NCBI GenBank assembly: GCA_004562915.1
Contig: SFQZ01000151.1
Coordinates: 1-7,358 of the forward strand
Length of the DNA stretch: 7,358 nt
From: a bacterium
Lineage (GTDB): Bacteria; Bacillota_A; Clostridia; Lachnospirales; Lachnospiraceae
Direction: 5' to 3'
Shown here: piece by piece, positions 1 to 6,066 of the stretch
How positions within the stretch are numbered: the first letter of the stretch is position 1
How the letters are laid out: each line of letters opens with the position of its first letter
The notes under the pieces: generated by a model
Seen by the model: the letters and a program-made list of their open reading frames with translations, nothing else
Database searches by the model: none
What the model was told of the DNA's origin: nothing
Program-made: the position numbers and the translations under genes

Positions 1-69
1 TATATCTGCCCTTCAAGCCCTAAGAAAGCACCATAAAATCTGCTGCTCCGCGGTAAGTTAAACTCCGGT
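1..69. other. Unassigned left edge, 3' flank of the DUF6062-like gene
   Basis: No gene can be assigned here. Reading frame 1 on the plus strand stays open from the edge to a TAA at 34-36, so it could be the last 11 codons of a convergent gene, but this is too short to recognise. There is no clear hairpin with a T-run for either strand, so the terminator of the minus-strand gene at 70-840 is not visible or lies outside the window. Confidence 0.3.
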
Positions 70-840
70 TTACAGTTTCGCTTTGAAGGTTTCGTCCGCC
101 GGAAATCCTCCGGCGCATTTCTGCATACCCCTCTGGATACTGTCAGCGGAAGTTCCCCAGTCTTTATCTTTATTGCGATAATCATTCTTTTCCACAAACC
201 ATGCAACTTCTTTTTGCAGCCGTTCCATATTTTCCTGCATGAGCGGAAAAGCAACTGCATAAAAATCTTTCTTCTGTGCATCATTTAATTTATTTTCGGA
301 AGTCTCGATCAGATCGCCGAAATGAGGCAGGCAGAAGCCCTTGCTGTTTTCAAACATCTGCCGAAATTCCTCGTTTTTCAGATACAGATCAAAAAAAGTG
401 TCCAGATACCGTCCGTAAATGCTGCGGAAGTGGTCACATACATAACAACTGTTTACTTTTTGTGAAATCCATGACCCGAGCTGTGTCTCCGGAAGCTTTG
501 GATCGGTTGCGTCTGTTTTTCTCATGCGCTTTAAAAGACTTGATTTTCCGGGTGTGAAATCCTTCATTTCTTTTGTGAGTTCTGCATTCAGCTTCTTCAA
601 GTGTGTACTTAAAATTAAAGCGTTTCCGAGACGGTTTCCATAATCATACATCATTTTAAAGTGATGACGGCAGAATCCGGTTGCATCTGTTTTTTCACGG
701 ATGTCATCCTCCATATAGGCAGAGCCTAAAATAAAGGAGATGGCATGCTGTTCTGCCTCGCGCTCTAAATGACAGAATGGACATTCGCCATCGGCTTTAA
801 AGGCGTCAATCAGTGGGATAGTTGCAATATTTTCTTTCAT
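70..840 (-). CDS. DUF6062 family protein with two CxxC/CxxH modules
   Basis: This encodes a soluble protein of 256 residues with no signal peptide or membrane span. I recognise it as the DUF6062 type common in Clostridia; its function is unknown. Two similar Cys/His modules are visible. The first has CPFC at residues 20-23 and GFCRHH ending at 60. The second has CYVC at 132-135 and GFCLPH ending at 173. The gap between the CxxC and CxxH halves is nearly the same in both (34 and 35 residues from Cys to Cys), which suggests an internal duplication and metal (probably zinc) binding. The C-terminal tail is lysine- and aspartate-rich and carries a DYRNKDKDWGTS segment typical of the family as I remember it. 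The ATG at 838-840 is preceded by a GGAG ribosome binding site about 8 bases away and a good promoter. The gene is transcribed divergently from recR. Family assignment is fairly sure; metal binding is inference. Confidence 0.85.
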   Translation of the reverse strand: MKENIATIPLIDAFKADGECPFCHLEREAEQHAISFILGSAYMEDDIREKTDATGFCRHHFKMMYDYGNRLGNALILSTHLKKLNAELTKEMKDFTPGKSSLLKRMRKTDATDPKLPETQLGSWISQKVNSCYVCDHFRSIYGRYLDTFFDLYLKNEEFRQMFENSKGFCLPHFGDLIETSENKLNDAQKKDFYAVAFPLMQENMERLQKEVAWFVEKNDYRNKDKDWGTSADSIQRGMQKCAGGFPADETFKAKL

Positions 841-899
841 ATGTAAGTCTCCAGTCCTATATAAATAGTCGTATCTATTCGGAAGAAGTCATTAATTTT

Positions 900-928
900 A
901 GTATAATTTCCCCAAAAAAAGAAGTCAA
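900..928 (-). promoter_or_regulatory. Promoter of the DUF6062-like gene
   Basis: Read on the minus strand, a -35 box TTGACT (complement of 923-928) and a -10 box TATACT (complement of 900-905) are separated by exactly 17 bases. Each box matches the sigma-A consensus at 5 of 6 positions. Transcription would start near 893, giving a leader of about 50 bases before the ATG at 840. That leader contains a small inverted repeat, AATAG (864-868) and CTATT (875-879), of uncertain meaning. Confidence 0.7.
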
Positions 929-940
929 CGAAAATCATCC

Positions 941-967
941 TTGTAAAAATTCGTTTTATCATATAAT
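941..967 (+). promoter_or_regulatory. Probable promoter of the recR-transketolase operon
   Basis: A perfect TATAAT lies at 962-967 in an AT-rich stretch. The best -35 candidate is TTGTAA at 941-946, giving a 15-base spacer, shorter than ideal. It points away from the DUF6062 promoter, and the two -35 boxes are about 12 bases apart, so the promoters are back to back and could influence each other. A transcript from here would have a leader of about 55 bases before recR. Confidence 0.45.
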
Positions 968-1030
968 ATAAGAATGCAAAAGTCTCTGTAGCTGAAAGAG
1001 GCGGCAGAAAAATCAGAGCAGGAAGTTGTC

Positions 1031-1627
1031 ATGGATTATTACAGCAGTCAGATTAACAAGTTAATACAGGAATTGTCCGAGCTGCCGGGAATCGGCGCGA
1101 AGTCTGCACAGCGTCTGGCGTTTCATATCCTGAATATGCCGGTGGAGCAGGTGGAAGGACTTTCAGAGGCAATTATCAATGCCAGGAAGAATGTCCGGTA
1201 CTGCAAGGAATGTTTTACACTGACAGACGATGAACTGTGCCCTATTTGCAAAGATGCCTCCAGAAACCACAAGACGATCATGGTGGTTGAGAATACAAGG
1301 GATCTTGCTGCTTATGAGAAAACACAGAAATACGACGGTGTCTACCACGTGCTTCACGGTGCGATTTCACCGATGCTTGGAATTGGACCGAATGACATTA
1401 AGTTAAAGGAACTCATGCAGCGATTACAGCAGGATGTGGACGAGGTGATCATTGCCACGAACTCCAGCCTTGAGGGAGAGACAACTGCAATGTATATCAG
1501 CAAATTAATAAAACCAACCGGTATCAAAGTGACCAGGATCGCCAGCGGTGTGCCGGTAGGCGGAGATTTGGAATATATAGATGAAGTGACATTGCTTCGC
1601 GCACTTGAGGGGCGGACGGAGCTTTGA
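1031..1627 (+). CDS. recR: Recombination mediator protein RecR
   Basis: RecR works with RecF and RecO in recombinational DNA repair, helping load RecA at single-stranded gaps. The 198-residue length is normal for the family. Family hallmarks appear in order. A helix-hairpin-helix sits near residues 17-34 (LPGIGAKSAQRLAFHIL). A four-cysteine zinc motif follows at C58, C61, C70 and C73 (CKEC and CPIC). A Toprim domain spans roughly 81-175, with VVENTRD near the start, HGAISP at 109-114 and the ATNSSLEGE stretch at 142-150. The C-terminal segment ASGVPVGGDLEYID is also characteristic. The ATG at 1031 has AGGAAG about 6 bases upstream. The usual neighbours dnaX and ybaB are not upstream; instead there is a divergent gene and a separate promoter. 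The transketolase genes follow after 24 bases, so co-transcription is likely. Confidence 0.97.
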   Translation: MDYYSSQINKLIQELSELPGIGAKSAQRLAFHILNMPVEQVEGLSEAIINARKNVRYCKECFTLTDDELCPICKDASRNHKTIMVVENTRDLAAYEKTQKYDGVYHVLHGAISPMLGIGPNDIKLKELMQRLQQDVDEVIIATNSSLEGETTAMYISKLIKPTGIKVTRIASGVPVGGDLEYIDEVTLLRALEGRTEL

Positions 1628-1651
1628 TCTAAGAAGAAAGGCAAGGTTATT

Positions 1652-2447
1652 ATGACAAATTTAGAACTGGAAAAAACCGCGAATGAAATTCGCAAAAGCA
1701 TTGTGACCGCAGTTCATAGTGCAAAATCCGGACATCCGGGTGGATCATTATCATCAGCAGATATTTTTACCTATCTGTATTTTGAAGAAATGAATATTGA
1801 TCCAAAGAATCCGAAGATGGAAGACCGCGACCGTTTTGTATTGTCAAAAGGTCACACTGCACCGGGATATTATTCTACCTTGGCACACAGAGGTTTCTTC
1901 CCAGTAGAAGATCTTACCACTTTGCGTAAAGTAGGTTCTTACCTTCAGGGACATCCTGACATGAAGCACATTCCTGGTGTGGATATGTCAAGTGGTTCTC
2001 TGGGACAAGGAATCTCAGCGGCTGTAGGTATGGCAATTTCCGCAAAATTATCTGGAGATGCTTATCGTGTATACACGCTGCTTGGAGATGGAGAGATTCA
2101 GGAAGGTCAGGTGTGGGAAGCGTCTATGCTTGCGGGCTTCAGAAAGTTGGACAACCTGGTAGTAATTGTAGATAATAATAATCTGCAGATTGATGGCCTT
2201 TGAGGCGTTTAATTTCCACGTAATTAATATTAATGGAAATGATTTTGATGAGATTGATGCTGCATTTAAAGAAGCAAGAGAAACTAAGGGGCAGCCGACA
2301 GCGATTATCGCAAAGACATTGAAAGGAAAAGGAGTTTCCTTTATGGAAAATCAGGTGTCCTGGCACGGAACCGCTCCAAATGATGAGCAGTATGCAGTTG
2401 CAATGGCAGACTTAGAGAAAGTAGGTGAAGCATTATGTCAGAAGTAA
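1652..2447 (+). pseudogene. Transketolase N-terminal subunit, broken by internal deletion and frameshift
   Basis: Many Clostridia encode transketolase as two proteins; this is the thiamine-diphosphate-binding half. The pathway is the non-oxidative pentose phosphate pathway, moving two-carbon ketol units between sugar phosphates. The first frame (1652-2203, 183 codons) contains KSGHPGGSLSSADI (25-38), SKGHTAPGYY (65-74) and the cofactor motif from GDGE (145-148) to NNN (175-177), then stops at TGA 2201-2203 right after LQIDG. The +1 frame continues to 2447 with FEAFNFHV, KGKGVSFMENQ and WHGTAPNDE, the normal end of this subunit. Family members have about 14 residues between IDG and FEAF; here only one base separates those codons, so a deletion of about 41 bases is inferred. 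An ATG at 2193 overlapping the stop could allow reinitiation of the C-terminal piece, but the missing loop would remain. AAGG at 1643-1646 precedes the ATG at 1652. A local assembly error is an alternative. Confidence 0.88.
2192..2203 (+). other. Lesion point in the transketolase N-terminal subunit
   Basis: The upstream frame reads Asp-Gly at 2192-2197, then CTT and TGA. The downstream frame reads ATG GCC TTT GAG from 2193 and restores the conserved FEAF sequence from 2199. The downstream frame is offset by one base, which fits a loss of 3n+2 bases. No inserted element, long repeat or homopolymer run marks the junction, so a simple deletion is the most economical reading. Confidence 0.75.
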
Positions 2448-3373
2448 AGAAAATCGCAACAAGAGAAAGCTACGGTAATGCTTTAGTTGAGTTAGGAAAA
2501 GAACACGAAGATGTTGTTGTTTTGGATGCCGACCTGGCAGCAGCAACAAAGACAGGAACATTCAAAAAAGCTTTTCCAGAGCGTCATATCGACTGTGGTA
2601 TTGCAGAATGCAATATGATCGGTGTCGCTGCAGGAATCGCAACAACCGGAAAAGTACCATTTGCAAGTTCATTTGCAATGTTCGCAGCAGGACGCGCTTA
2701 TGAGCAGGTTCGTAACTCTGTTGGTTATCCGAAATTAAATGTGAAAATCGGTGCATCACACGCCGGAATCTCTGTAGGAGAAGATGGAGCAACACACCAG
2801 TGTAATGAAGATATTGCCCTGATGAGAACTATTCCGGGAATGGTTGTTATCAATCCTTCTGATGATGTGGAAGCAAAAGCGGCAGTAAAAGCAGCTTATG
2901 AACATGAGGGCCCAGTATATCTTCGCTTTGGAAGACTTGCGGTCCCTGTGATCAATGATAACGAAGACTATAAATTTGAACTCGGAAAAGCAATTACCCT
3001 GCGTGAAGGTACCGATGTTACGATTATCGCATCTGGTCTTCCGGTGTCTGAGTCACTGGCAGCAGCAGAAAAACTGGCAGAGGATGGAATCAGCGCAGAA
3101 GTAATCAACATGCACACCATCAAACCATTGGATGAAGAGGCAGTTATCGCAGCGGCATCTAAGACTGGAAAGATCGTAACAGTAGAAGAACATTCAATCA
3201 TTGGTGGATTGGGAAGCGCAGTTTGCGACGTAGTTGCAGAAAAAGCTCCTGCAAAAGTTATGAAAATCGGTATTAATGATGTATATGGCGAATCAGGACC
3301 GGCAGTGGAACTGATTAAAAAATACGGATTAGATGCAAATAGCATTTACGAAAAAGTAAAAGCGTTTGTATAA
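2435..3373 (+). CDS. Transketolase C-terminal subunit
   Basis: This is the second half of the split transketolase (312 residues), carrying the pyrimidine-binding domain and the C-terminal domain. It completes the active site formed with the N-terminal subunit. Visible features are the DADLAAATKT start of the pyrimidine domain (31-40) and the GIAECNMIG segment (55-63), whose E58 matches the catalytic glutamate that activates thiamine diphosphate in transketolases. SHAGISVGEDGATHQ (108-122) is also typical. The C-terminal domain runs from about 185, with NMHTIKPLD (225-233) and EEHSIIGGLG (251-260). The ATG overlaps the last 13 bases of the N-terminal subunit gene and has AGGTG about 8 bases upstream, implying translational coupling. 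The frameshift upstream would weaken that coupling. The frame is intact and ends at a strong terminator. A partner must come from a residual N-terminal product or a paralogue elsewhere; the latter is not visible here. Confidence 0.93.
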   Translation: MSEVKKIATRESYGNALVELGKEHEDVVVLDADLAAATKTGTFKKAFPERHIDCGIAECNMIGVAAGIATTGKVPFASSFAMFAAGRAYEQVRNSVGYPKLNVKIGASHAGISVGEDGATHQCNEDIALMRTIPGMVVINPSDDVEAKAAVKAAYEHEGPVYLRFGRLAVPVINDNEDYKFELGKAITLREGTDVTIIASGLPVSESLAAAEKLAEDGISAEVINMHTIKPLDEEAVIAAASKTGKIVTVEEHSIIGGLGSAVCDVVAEKAPAKVMKIGINDVYGESGPAVELIKKYGLDANSIYEKVKAFV

Positions 3374-3387
3374 AAACATTTCCTGAA

Positions 3388-3426
3388 AGAAGAAGACACA
3401 TCCTGTGGGTGTGTTTTCTTTTTTTT
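3388..3426 (+). terminator. Intrinsic terminator of the recR-transketolase operon
   Basis: A 14-base-pair stem pairs 3390-3403 (AAGAAGACACATCC) with 3407-3420 around a TGT loop, with two G-T wobbles. It is followed directly by six T residues (3421-3426). It lies 16 bases after the transketolase stop codon. The T-run overlaps the left arm of the next inverted repeat. Confidence 0.88.
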
Positions 3427-3478
3427 GTCAATTGGGGACGTAGTATTTTTACAAAATACTACGTCCCCAATTGACAAA
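3424..3478. repeat. Perfect 26-base inverted repeat with 3-base loop
   Basis: Bases 3424-3449 are exactly complementary to 3453-3478 around the loop TAC (3450-3452). The arms contain CAATTGGGGACGTAG. As RNA or single-stranded DNA this is a long, uninterrupted hairpin. It is much stronger than a normal terminator stem and lacks a 3' T-run on the plus strand, so it is better read as a repeat-element hairpin than as a dedicated terminator. Confidence 0.9.
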
Positions 3479-3560
3479 TGCCCTGTACCTTTTTGGCAAA
3501 TACCCTGTACCTGGTCGTAATATGGCGGAAAGTTTTTGGGACAGGTCCCACCAATTGATA
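3426..3560. repeat. REP/MITE-like composite non-coding element
   Basis: A dense cluster of symmetric motifs sits between two operons. Its ends resemble each other in inverted orientation. The left end begins TGTCAATTGGGGAC (3426-3439), and the complement of the right end (3545-3560) begins TATCAATTGGTGGGAC. Inside are a perfect 26-base inverted repeat, a 16-base direct repeat with a CCCTGTACCT core, and the palindrome-like TGGGACAGGTCCCA at 3537-3550. I recall similar GGGGACGT and GGGACCTGTCCC motifs recurring between genes in Clostridia, near IS200-like (REP-associated) transposases, but no transposase is present here. Element limits are inferred from the end similarity. Confidence 0.6.
3475..3512 (+). 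repeat. 16-base direct repeat, two copies
   Basis: CAAATGCCCTGTACCT (3475-3490) recurs as CAAATACCCTGTACCT (3497-3512), with 15 of 16 bases identical and a 22-base period. It lies inside the REP-like element, immediately right of the large hairpin. Confidence 0.75.
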
Positions 3561-3582
3561 AAATATGCAGATTTCGTATGCT
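3555..3582 (+). promoter_or_regulatory. Candidate promoter of the LysM-DUF5711-CvpA operon
   Basis: TTGATA (3555-3560, 5 of 6 matches to the -35 consensus) and TATGCT (3577-3582, 4 of 6) are 16 bases apart. The -35 box is the last six bases of the REP-like element. TATCAT at 3582-3587 is a better -10 on its own, but its 21-base spacing is too long for this -35. Transcription would start near 3589, about 30 bases before the ATG at 3620. Confidence 0.45.
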
Positions 3583-3619
3583 ATCATTAGCAAAAATATT
3601 CAAGATGAGGTGAGAGTAT

Positions 3620-4678
3620 ATGGAAAGACAATTTCCCAAAAATGTAAGGCAGATAGGAAACGTAAGTGATGAGCCTAAAATATACGTAGAAGATTATGTG
3701 GATATCTATTTGACTCAGCTACAGCAACAGGCATCTGAGGAACCGATGGGTATCATGCTGATTGGTGAAATGCTGAATCAAGAGGGGCAGGATGTGGTTT
3801 ATATTTCTGGCGCTATGCAAATGAAAGAGATTGAAGTAACTAGTACGGAGATTGTTATTAAAGAAGAGACGCTGAAAGAGATGGAAGAAGAGCGGAAAAA
3901 GTATTTTGCATTTAGTCAGATCGTTGGATGGGGGCTTATTGAGAGCGGCCATCCTATGGGACAAATTCGGGAAATTTCAAAGATACACACGAAAACATTT
4001 TCGGGAGAAAATACCATATTTATTTGGAAAGATGCCAGAGATAATGAGGAGTTATATTATGCTCATAAATATGGTGAACTGATGCAGATGGGAGGACATT
4101 ATATATATTATGAAAAAAATCCTTCCATGCAAAATTATATGATTGCGACGCGTAAAAAGAATGGCGTGACACCCAGTGAAATGGTTGAGGATCGAGCTGC
4201 AAAGGATTTTCGTAGTGCCGTAAGAACGAAAATGGAAGATAAAGAACAACGGCAGAATTCGAGATTGGTCTATGCAACCAGCGTGCTGTTGGTGGTAGTA
4301 GTGCTTGCGATTGGGGTGTCAACGGTTAATAACTTTGATAAAATGGAGGCAGTTCAAAGTTCGCTGGAATCTCTGTCGCAATCTGTTGATCAAGCGGGAA
4401 GTCGGAGCAAAACCGTAAGTGAGGAAACGGTAGTTGAAACAGGCGGTAGTACAGAGAGTGCAGATGAAGTGGCTGCTCAGGGTACTGTACCAGAGACTTC
4501 CACAATACAAGAGGAATTAAGTGAAGATGATTATTACGTTGTAAAAAAGGGTGATACTCTGGATAGCATCAGCGTAAAACTATACGGAGATGCCTCTCAT
4601 GTAACAGCAATCTGTAAAATGAACGGGTTATCCGATGGCAATCTCATTTACATCGGACAAAAACTACTACTCCCCTAA
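3620..4678 (+). CDS. Membrane protein with degenerate JAMM/MPN-like domain and C-terminal LysM
   Basis: The 352-residue protein has three parts. Residues about 20-165 resemble a JAMM/MPN metalloprotease fold. EPMGIMLIGE (41-50) matches the usual ExxG start with its glutamate. H111-P112 is followed after seven residues by S120, as in the HxHPx7SxxD motif, but the first histidine is S109 and the aspartate is H123, so peptidase activity is unlikely. A single membrane span lies at about 216-236. It is preceded by a charged stretch (KMEDKEQRQNSR), which suggests a cytoplasmic N-terminus. A Ser/Glu-rich linker (about 240-303) leads to a LysM domain at 306-351 (YVVKKGDTLDSIS to YIGQKLLLP), which should bind peptidoglycan outside the membrane. 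GAGGTGAG at 3607-3614 supports the start. It heads a set with DUF5711-like and CvpA genes. LysM and membrane span are confident; the MPN resemblance is inference from motif spacing. Confidence 0.88.
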   Translation: MERQFPKNVRQIGNVSDEPKIYVEDYVDIYLTQLQQQASEEPMGIMLIGEMLNQEGQDVVYISGAMQMKEIEVTSTEIVIKEETLKEMEEERKKYFAFSQIVGWGLIESGHPMGQIREISKIHTKTFSGENTIFIWKDARDNEELYYAHKYGELMQMGGHYIYYEKNPSMQNYMIATRKKNGVTPSEMVEDRAAKDFRSAVRTKMEDKEQRQNSRLVYATSVLLVVVVLAIGVSTVNNFDKMEAVQSSLESLSQSVDQAGSRSKTVSEETVVETGGSTESADEVAAQGTVPETSTIQEELSEDDYYVVKKGDTLDSISVKLYGDASHVTAICKMNGLSDGNLIYIGQKLLLP

Positions 4679-4687
4679 CCGGAAATG

Positions 4688-4696
4688 TGTTACAAT
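4688..4696 (+). promoter_or_regulatory. Candidate extended -10 promoter before the DUF5711-like gene
   Basis: TGTTACAAT fits the extended -10 pattern (TG, one base, then TACAAT with 5 of 6 matches). No convincing -35 box is found 17 bases upstream (TACTCC), which is tolerated for extended -10 promoters. It would add transcription inside the operon and give a leader of about 100 bases. Confidence 0.4.
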
Positions 4697-4720
4697 GTTC
4701 ACGAAAGTACAAAGTCGTGT

Positions 4721-4780
4721 GAAGTGAGCGCGGCGTAAGAAGCGAAGAAGTTCGATAGGGTAAGAACCACCGCTCTGCGG
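4721..4780 (+). other. Possible folded leader of the DUF5711-like gene
   Basis: This 125-base gap between two envelope genes is GC-rich relative to its surroundings. GAGCGCGG (4726-4733) can pair with CCGCTC (4770-4775) with one bulged base. They enclose a shorter GTTC (4750-4753) and GAAC (4764-4767) stem. CCGC-TCT-GCGG (4770-4780) is an alternative to the outer pairing, so two folds compete just before the ribosome binding site at 4792-4799. I do not recognise a known riboswitch class. Confidence 0.3.
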
Positions 4781-4803
4781 AAGAACGAATGAAGGGGAGA
4801 CAG

Positions 4804-6057
4804 ATGATACAACGGAGAAATAAAAACCTTCATGTTGTCAGAGAACAGGAAGATCCAACAGACAAGATTGTAAAAGATATAATACAAGAATTAAATAATG
4901 AAGATACTCCACAAGAAGAGCTAAATGAGCAGGTCAAACAGCATAAAAAAGAGCAGTGGCGCAAGAGAATTATTTGTGTGGCAGTAGTACTTGTGGCAGT
5001 GGTTGGCATTTATCTTCTTGTGAATCTTCAGACATACAATCAGGCAAGAACCATAGACTCATATCAGAACAGCGGCACATCCAATAACAGCTACATACAG
5101 TTTTCAGAGGGAGTGTTAAAATATAGCCGCGATGGAATCTCCTATCTTGATCAAAATGGCGAAGAACAATGGAATCAATCCTACCAGATAAAAAATCCAT
5201 TTGTTGATGTGGGAGAGAAAGCGGCAGCAGTAGCTGATAAAGGTGGAAATGATATTCTTGTATTCCAGAAAGATGGTATAAAAGGAGAAATCCATACCAC
5301 GATGCCGATTGAGAAAATAAGCGTATCTGAGCAAGGTATCGTTAGTGCGATATTAAAGAATGAATCTTCGGCAAAAATAATGTGTTACGATACAGCGGGA
5401 AATGTGCTGGTAGAGCATAAAACTTCTTTGGCTGGAACCGGCTATCCGCTTGATGTGGCTTTGTCGGCAAATGGAGAAGTAATGCAGGTTCTGTATCTCT
5501 ATACGCAGGATGGAAAGATTACTTCAAAAGTAATTTACTATAATTTTGGTGAGGCAGGCGAGGAAGATGCCGATCACCAGGTAACAACGAAGGAATATGA
5601 AGATACTATCATGGCTTCGGGATTTTTCCTCAATAGTTCTACTTCAGTGGCGGTTGGGGATAATTGCCTGTCCATATATCAAGGTAGCGAGGTCCCGGAA
5701 GAAGAGACTAAGATTACGATTGAAAAAGAGATAAAAAGCTTGTTCCACAGTGACAAATATATTGGTATGGTCCTTAAAAATGAAGGAAAAGAGGGCTATG
5801 AGCTTCGCCTTTATAATTCCCATGGGAAGGTGGTTTTGTCGGAAGATTTTACGGGTGATTATGCAAATGCAAAAATCTGCGGCGGACAAGTGATCCTGTA
5901 TGATGGTAAAAAATGTAGTATATTTATGAGAAGTGGCATACAGAAGTTTGATGGGGAAATGGATGATAATATATTGGAGATTTTCCCGGTTGCAGGTGTT
6001 AATAAGTACATTTTGATGAGCACAGATGGAATGAAAAAAATCCGTCTTGTGAAATAA
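4804..6057 (+). CDS. DUF5711 family single-span membrane protein
   Basis: I recognise this as a DUF5711-like protein of Lachnospiraceae; its function is unknown. The start at 4804 (417 residues) is preferred because AAGGGGAG (4792-4799) is a strong ribosome binding site for it. An in-frame ATG at 4789 would add five residues but overlaps that site and has only a weak GGAAG upstream. A charged cytoplasmic region (about 1-55) contains a Glu/Gln-rich, possibly helical stretch. One membrane span follows (about 56-75, IICVAVVLVAVVGIYLLVNL). The large remainder is rich in beta-strand-like repeats with turns such as DGISYLDQNGEEQW and KDGIKGE. These look like beta-propeller blades, which would face outside the cell. 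No enzymatic motif is visible. The next gene begins 9 bases after its stop. The DUF5711 name is from memory; topology is reasonably sure and the propeller fold is inference. Confidence 0.85.
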   Translation: MIQRRNKNLHVVREQEDPTDKIVKDIIQELNNEDTPQEELNEQVKQHKKEQWRKRIICVAVVLVAVVGIYLLVNLQTYNQARTIDSYQNSGTSNNSYIQFSEGVLKYSRDGISYLDQNGEEQWNQSYQIKNPFVDVGEKAAAVADKGGNDILVFQKDGIKGEIHTTMPIEKISVSEQGIVSAILKNESSAKIMCYDTAGNVLVEHKTSLAGTGYPLDVALSANGEVMQVLYLYTQDGKITSKVIYYNFGEAGEEDADHQVTTKEYEDTIMASGFFLNSSTSVAVGDNCLSIYQGSEVPEEETKITIEKEIKSLFHSDKYIGMVLKNEGKEGYELRLYNSHGKVVLSEDFTGDYANAKICGGQVILYDGKKCSIFMRSGIQKFDGEMDDNILEIFPVAGVNKYILMSTDGMKKIRLVK

Positions 6058-6066
6058 GGAGAACTT

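Noticed and set aside
1..36. Open frame 1 at the left edge as the end of a convergent gene
   Set aside because: Eleven codons give no recognisable sequence and no terminator follows.
276..557. 93-residue plus-strand reading frame
   Set aside because: It is antisense to the well-supported DUF6062-like gene and has no recognisable features.
864..879. Inverted repeat AATAG/CTATT in the leader of the minus-strand gene, possible operator
   Set aside because: Five-base arms in AT-rich DNA arise easily by chance, and no regulator gene is present to support it.
1354..1701. 115-residue minus-strand reading frame over the end of recR
   Set aside because: It lies opposite recR and the transketolase start, with low-complexity Ser/Ile composition typical of antisense frames.
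2190..2203. Programmed ribosomal frameshift in the transketolase gene
   Set aside because: There is no slippery heptamer or downstream structure, and about 14 conserved residues are absent, so a frame change alone would not restore the protein.
2968..3345. 125-residue minus-strand reading frame within the transketolase C-terminal subunit
   Set aside because: It is antisense to a strongly conserved gene; the Ser/Ala-rich composition reflects the complement of its codons.
3475..3512. Direct repeats as a CRISPR array
   Set aside because: There are only two 16-base copies with a 6-base gap between them, which is too short for spacers.
3346..3639. 97-residue minus-strand reading frame across the intergenic region
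   Set aside because: It runs through a terminator and the REP-like repeats, overlaps both neighbouring genes and has no recognisable domain. It is a chance frame.
4020..4322. Two overlapping minus-strand reading frames
   Set aside because: Both are antisense to the LysM protein gene and resemble no family.
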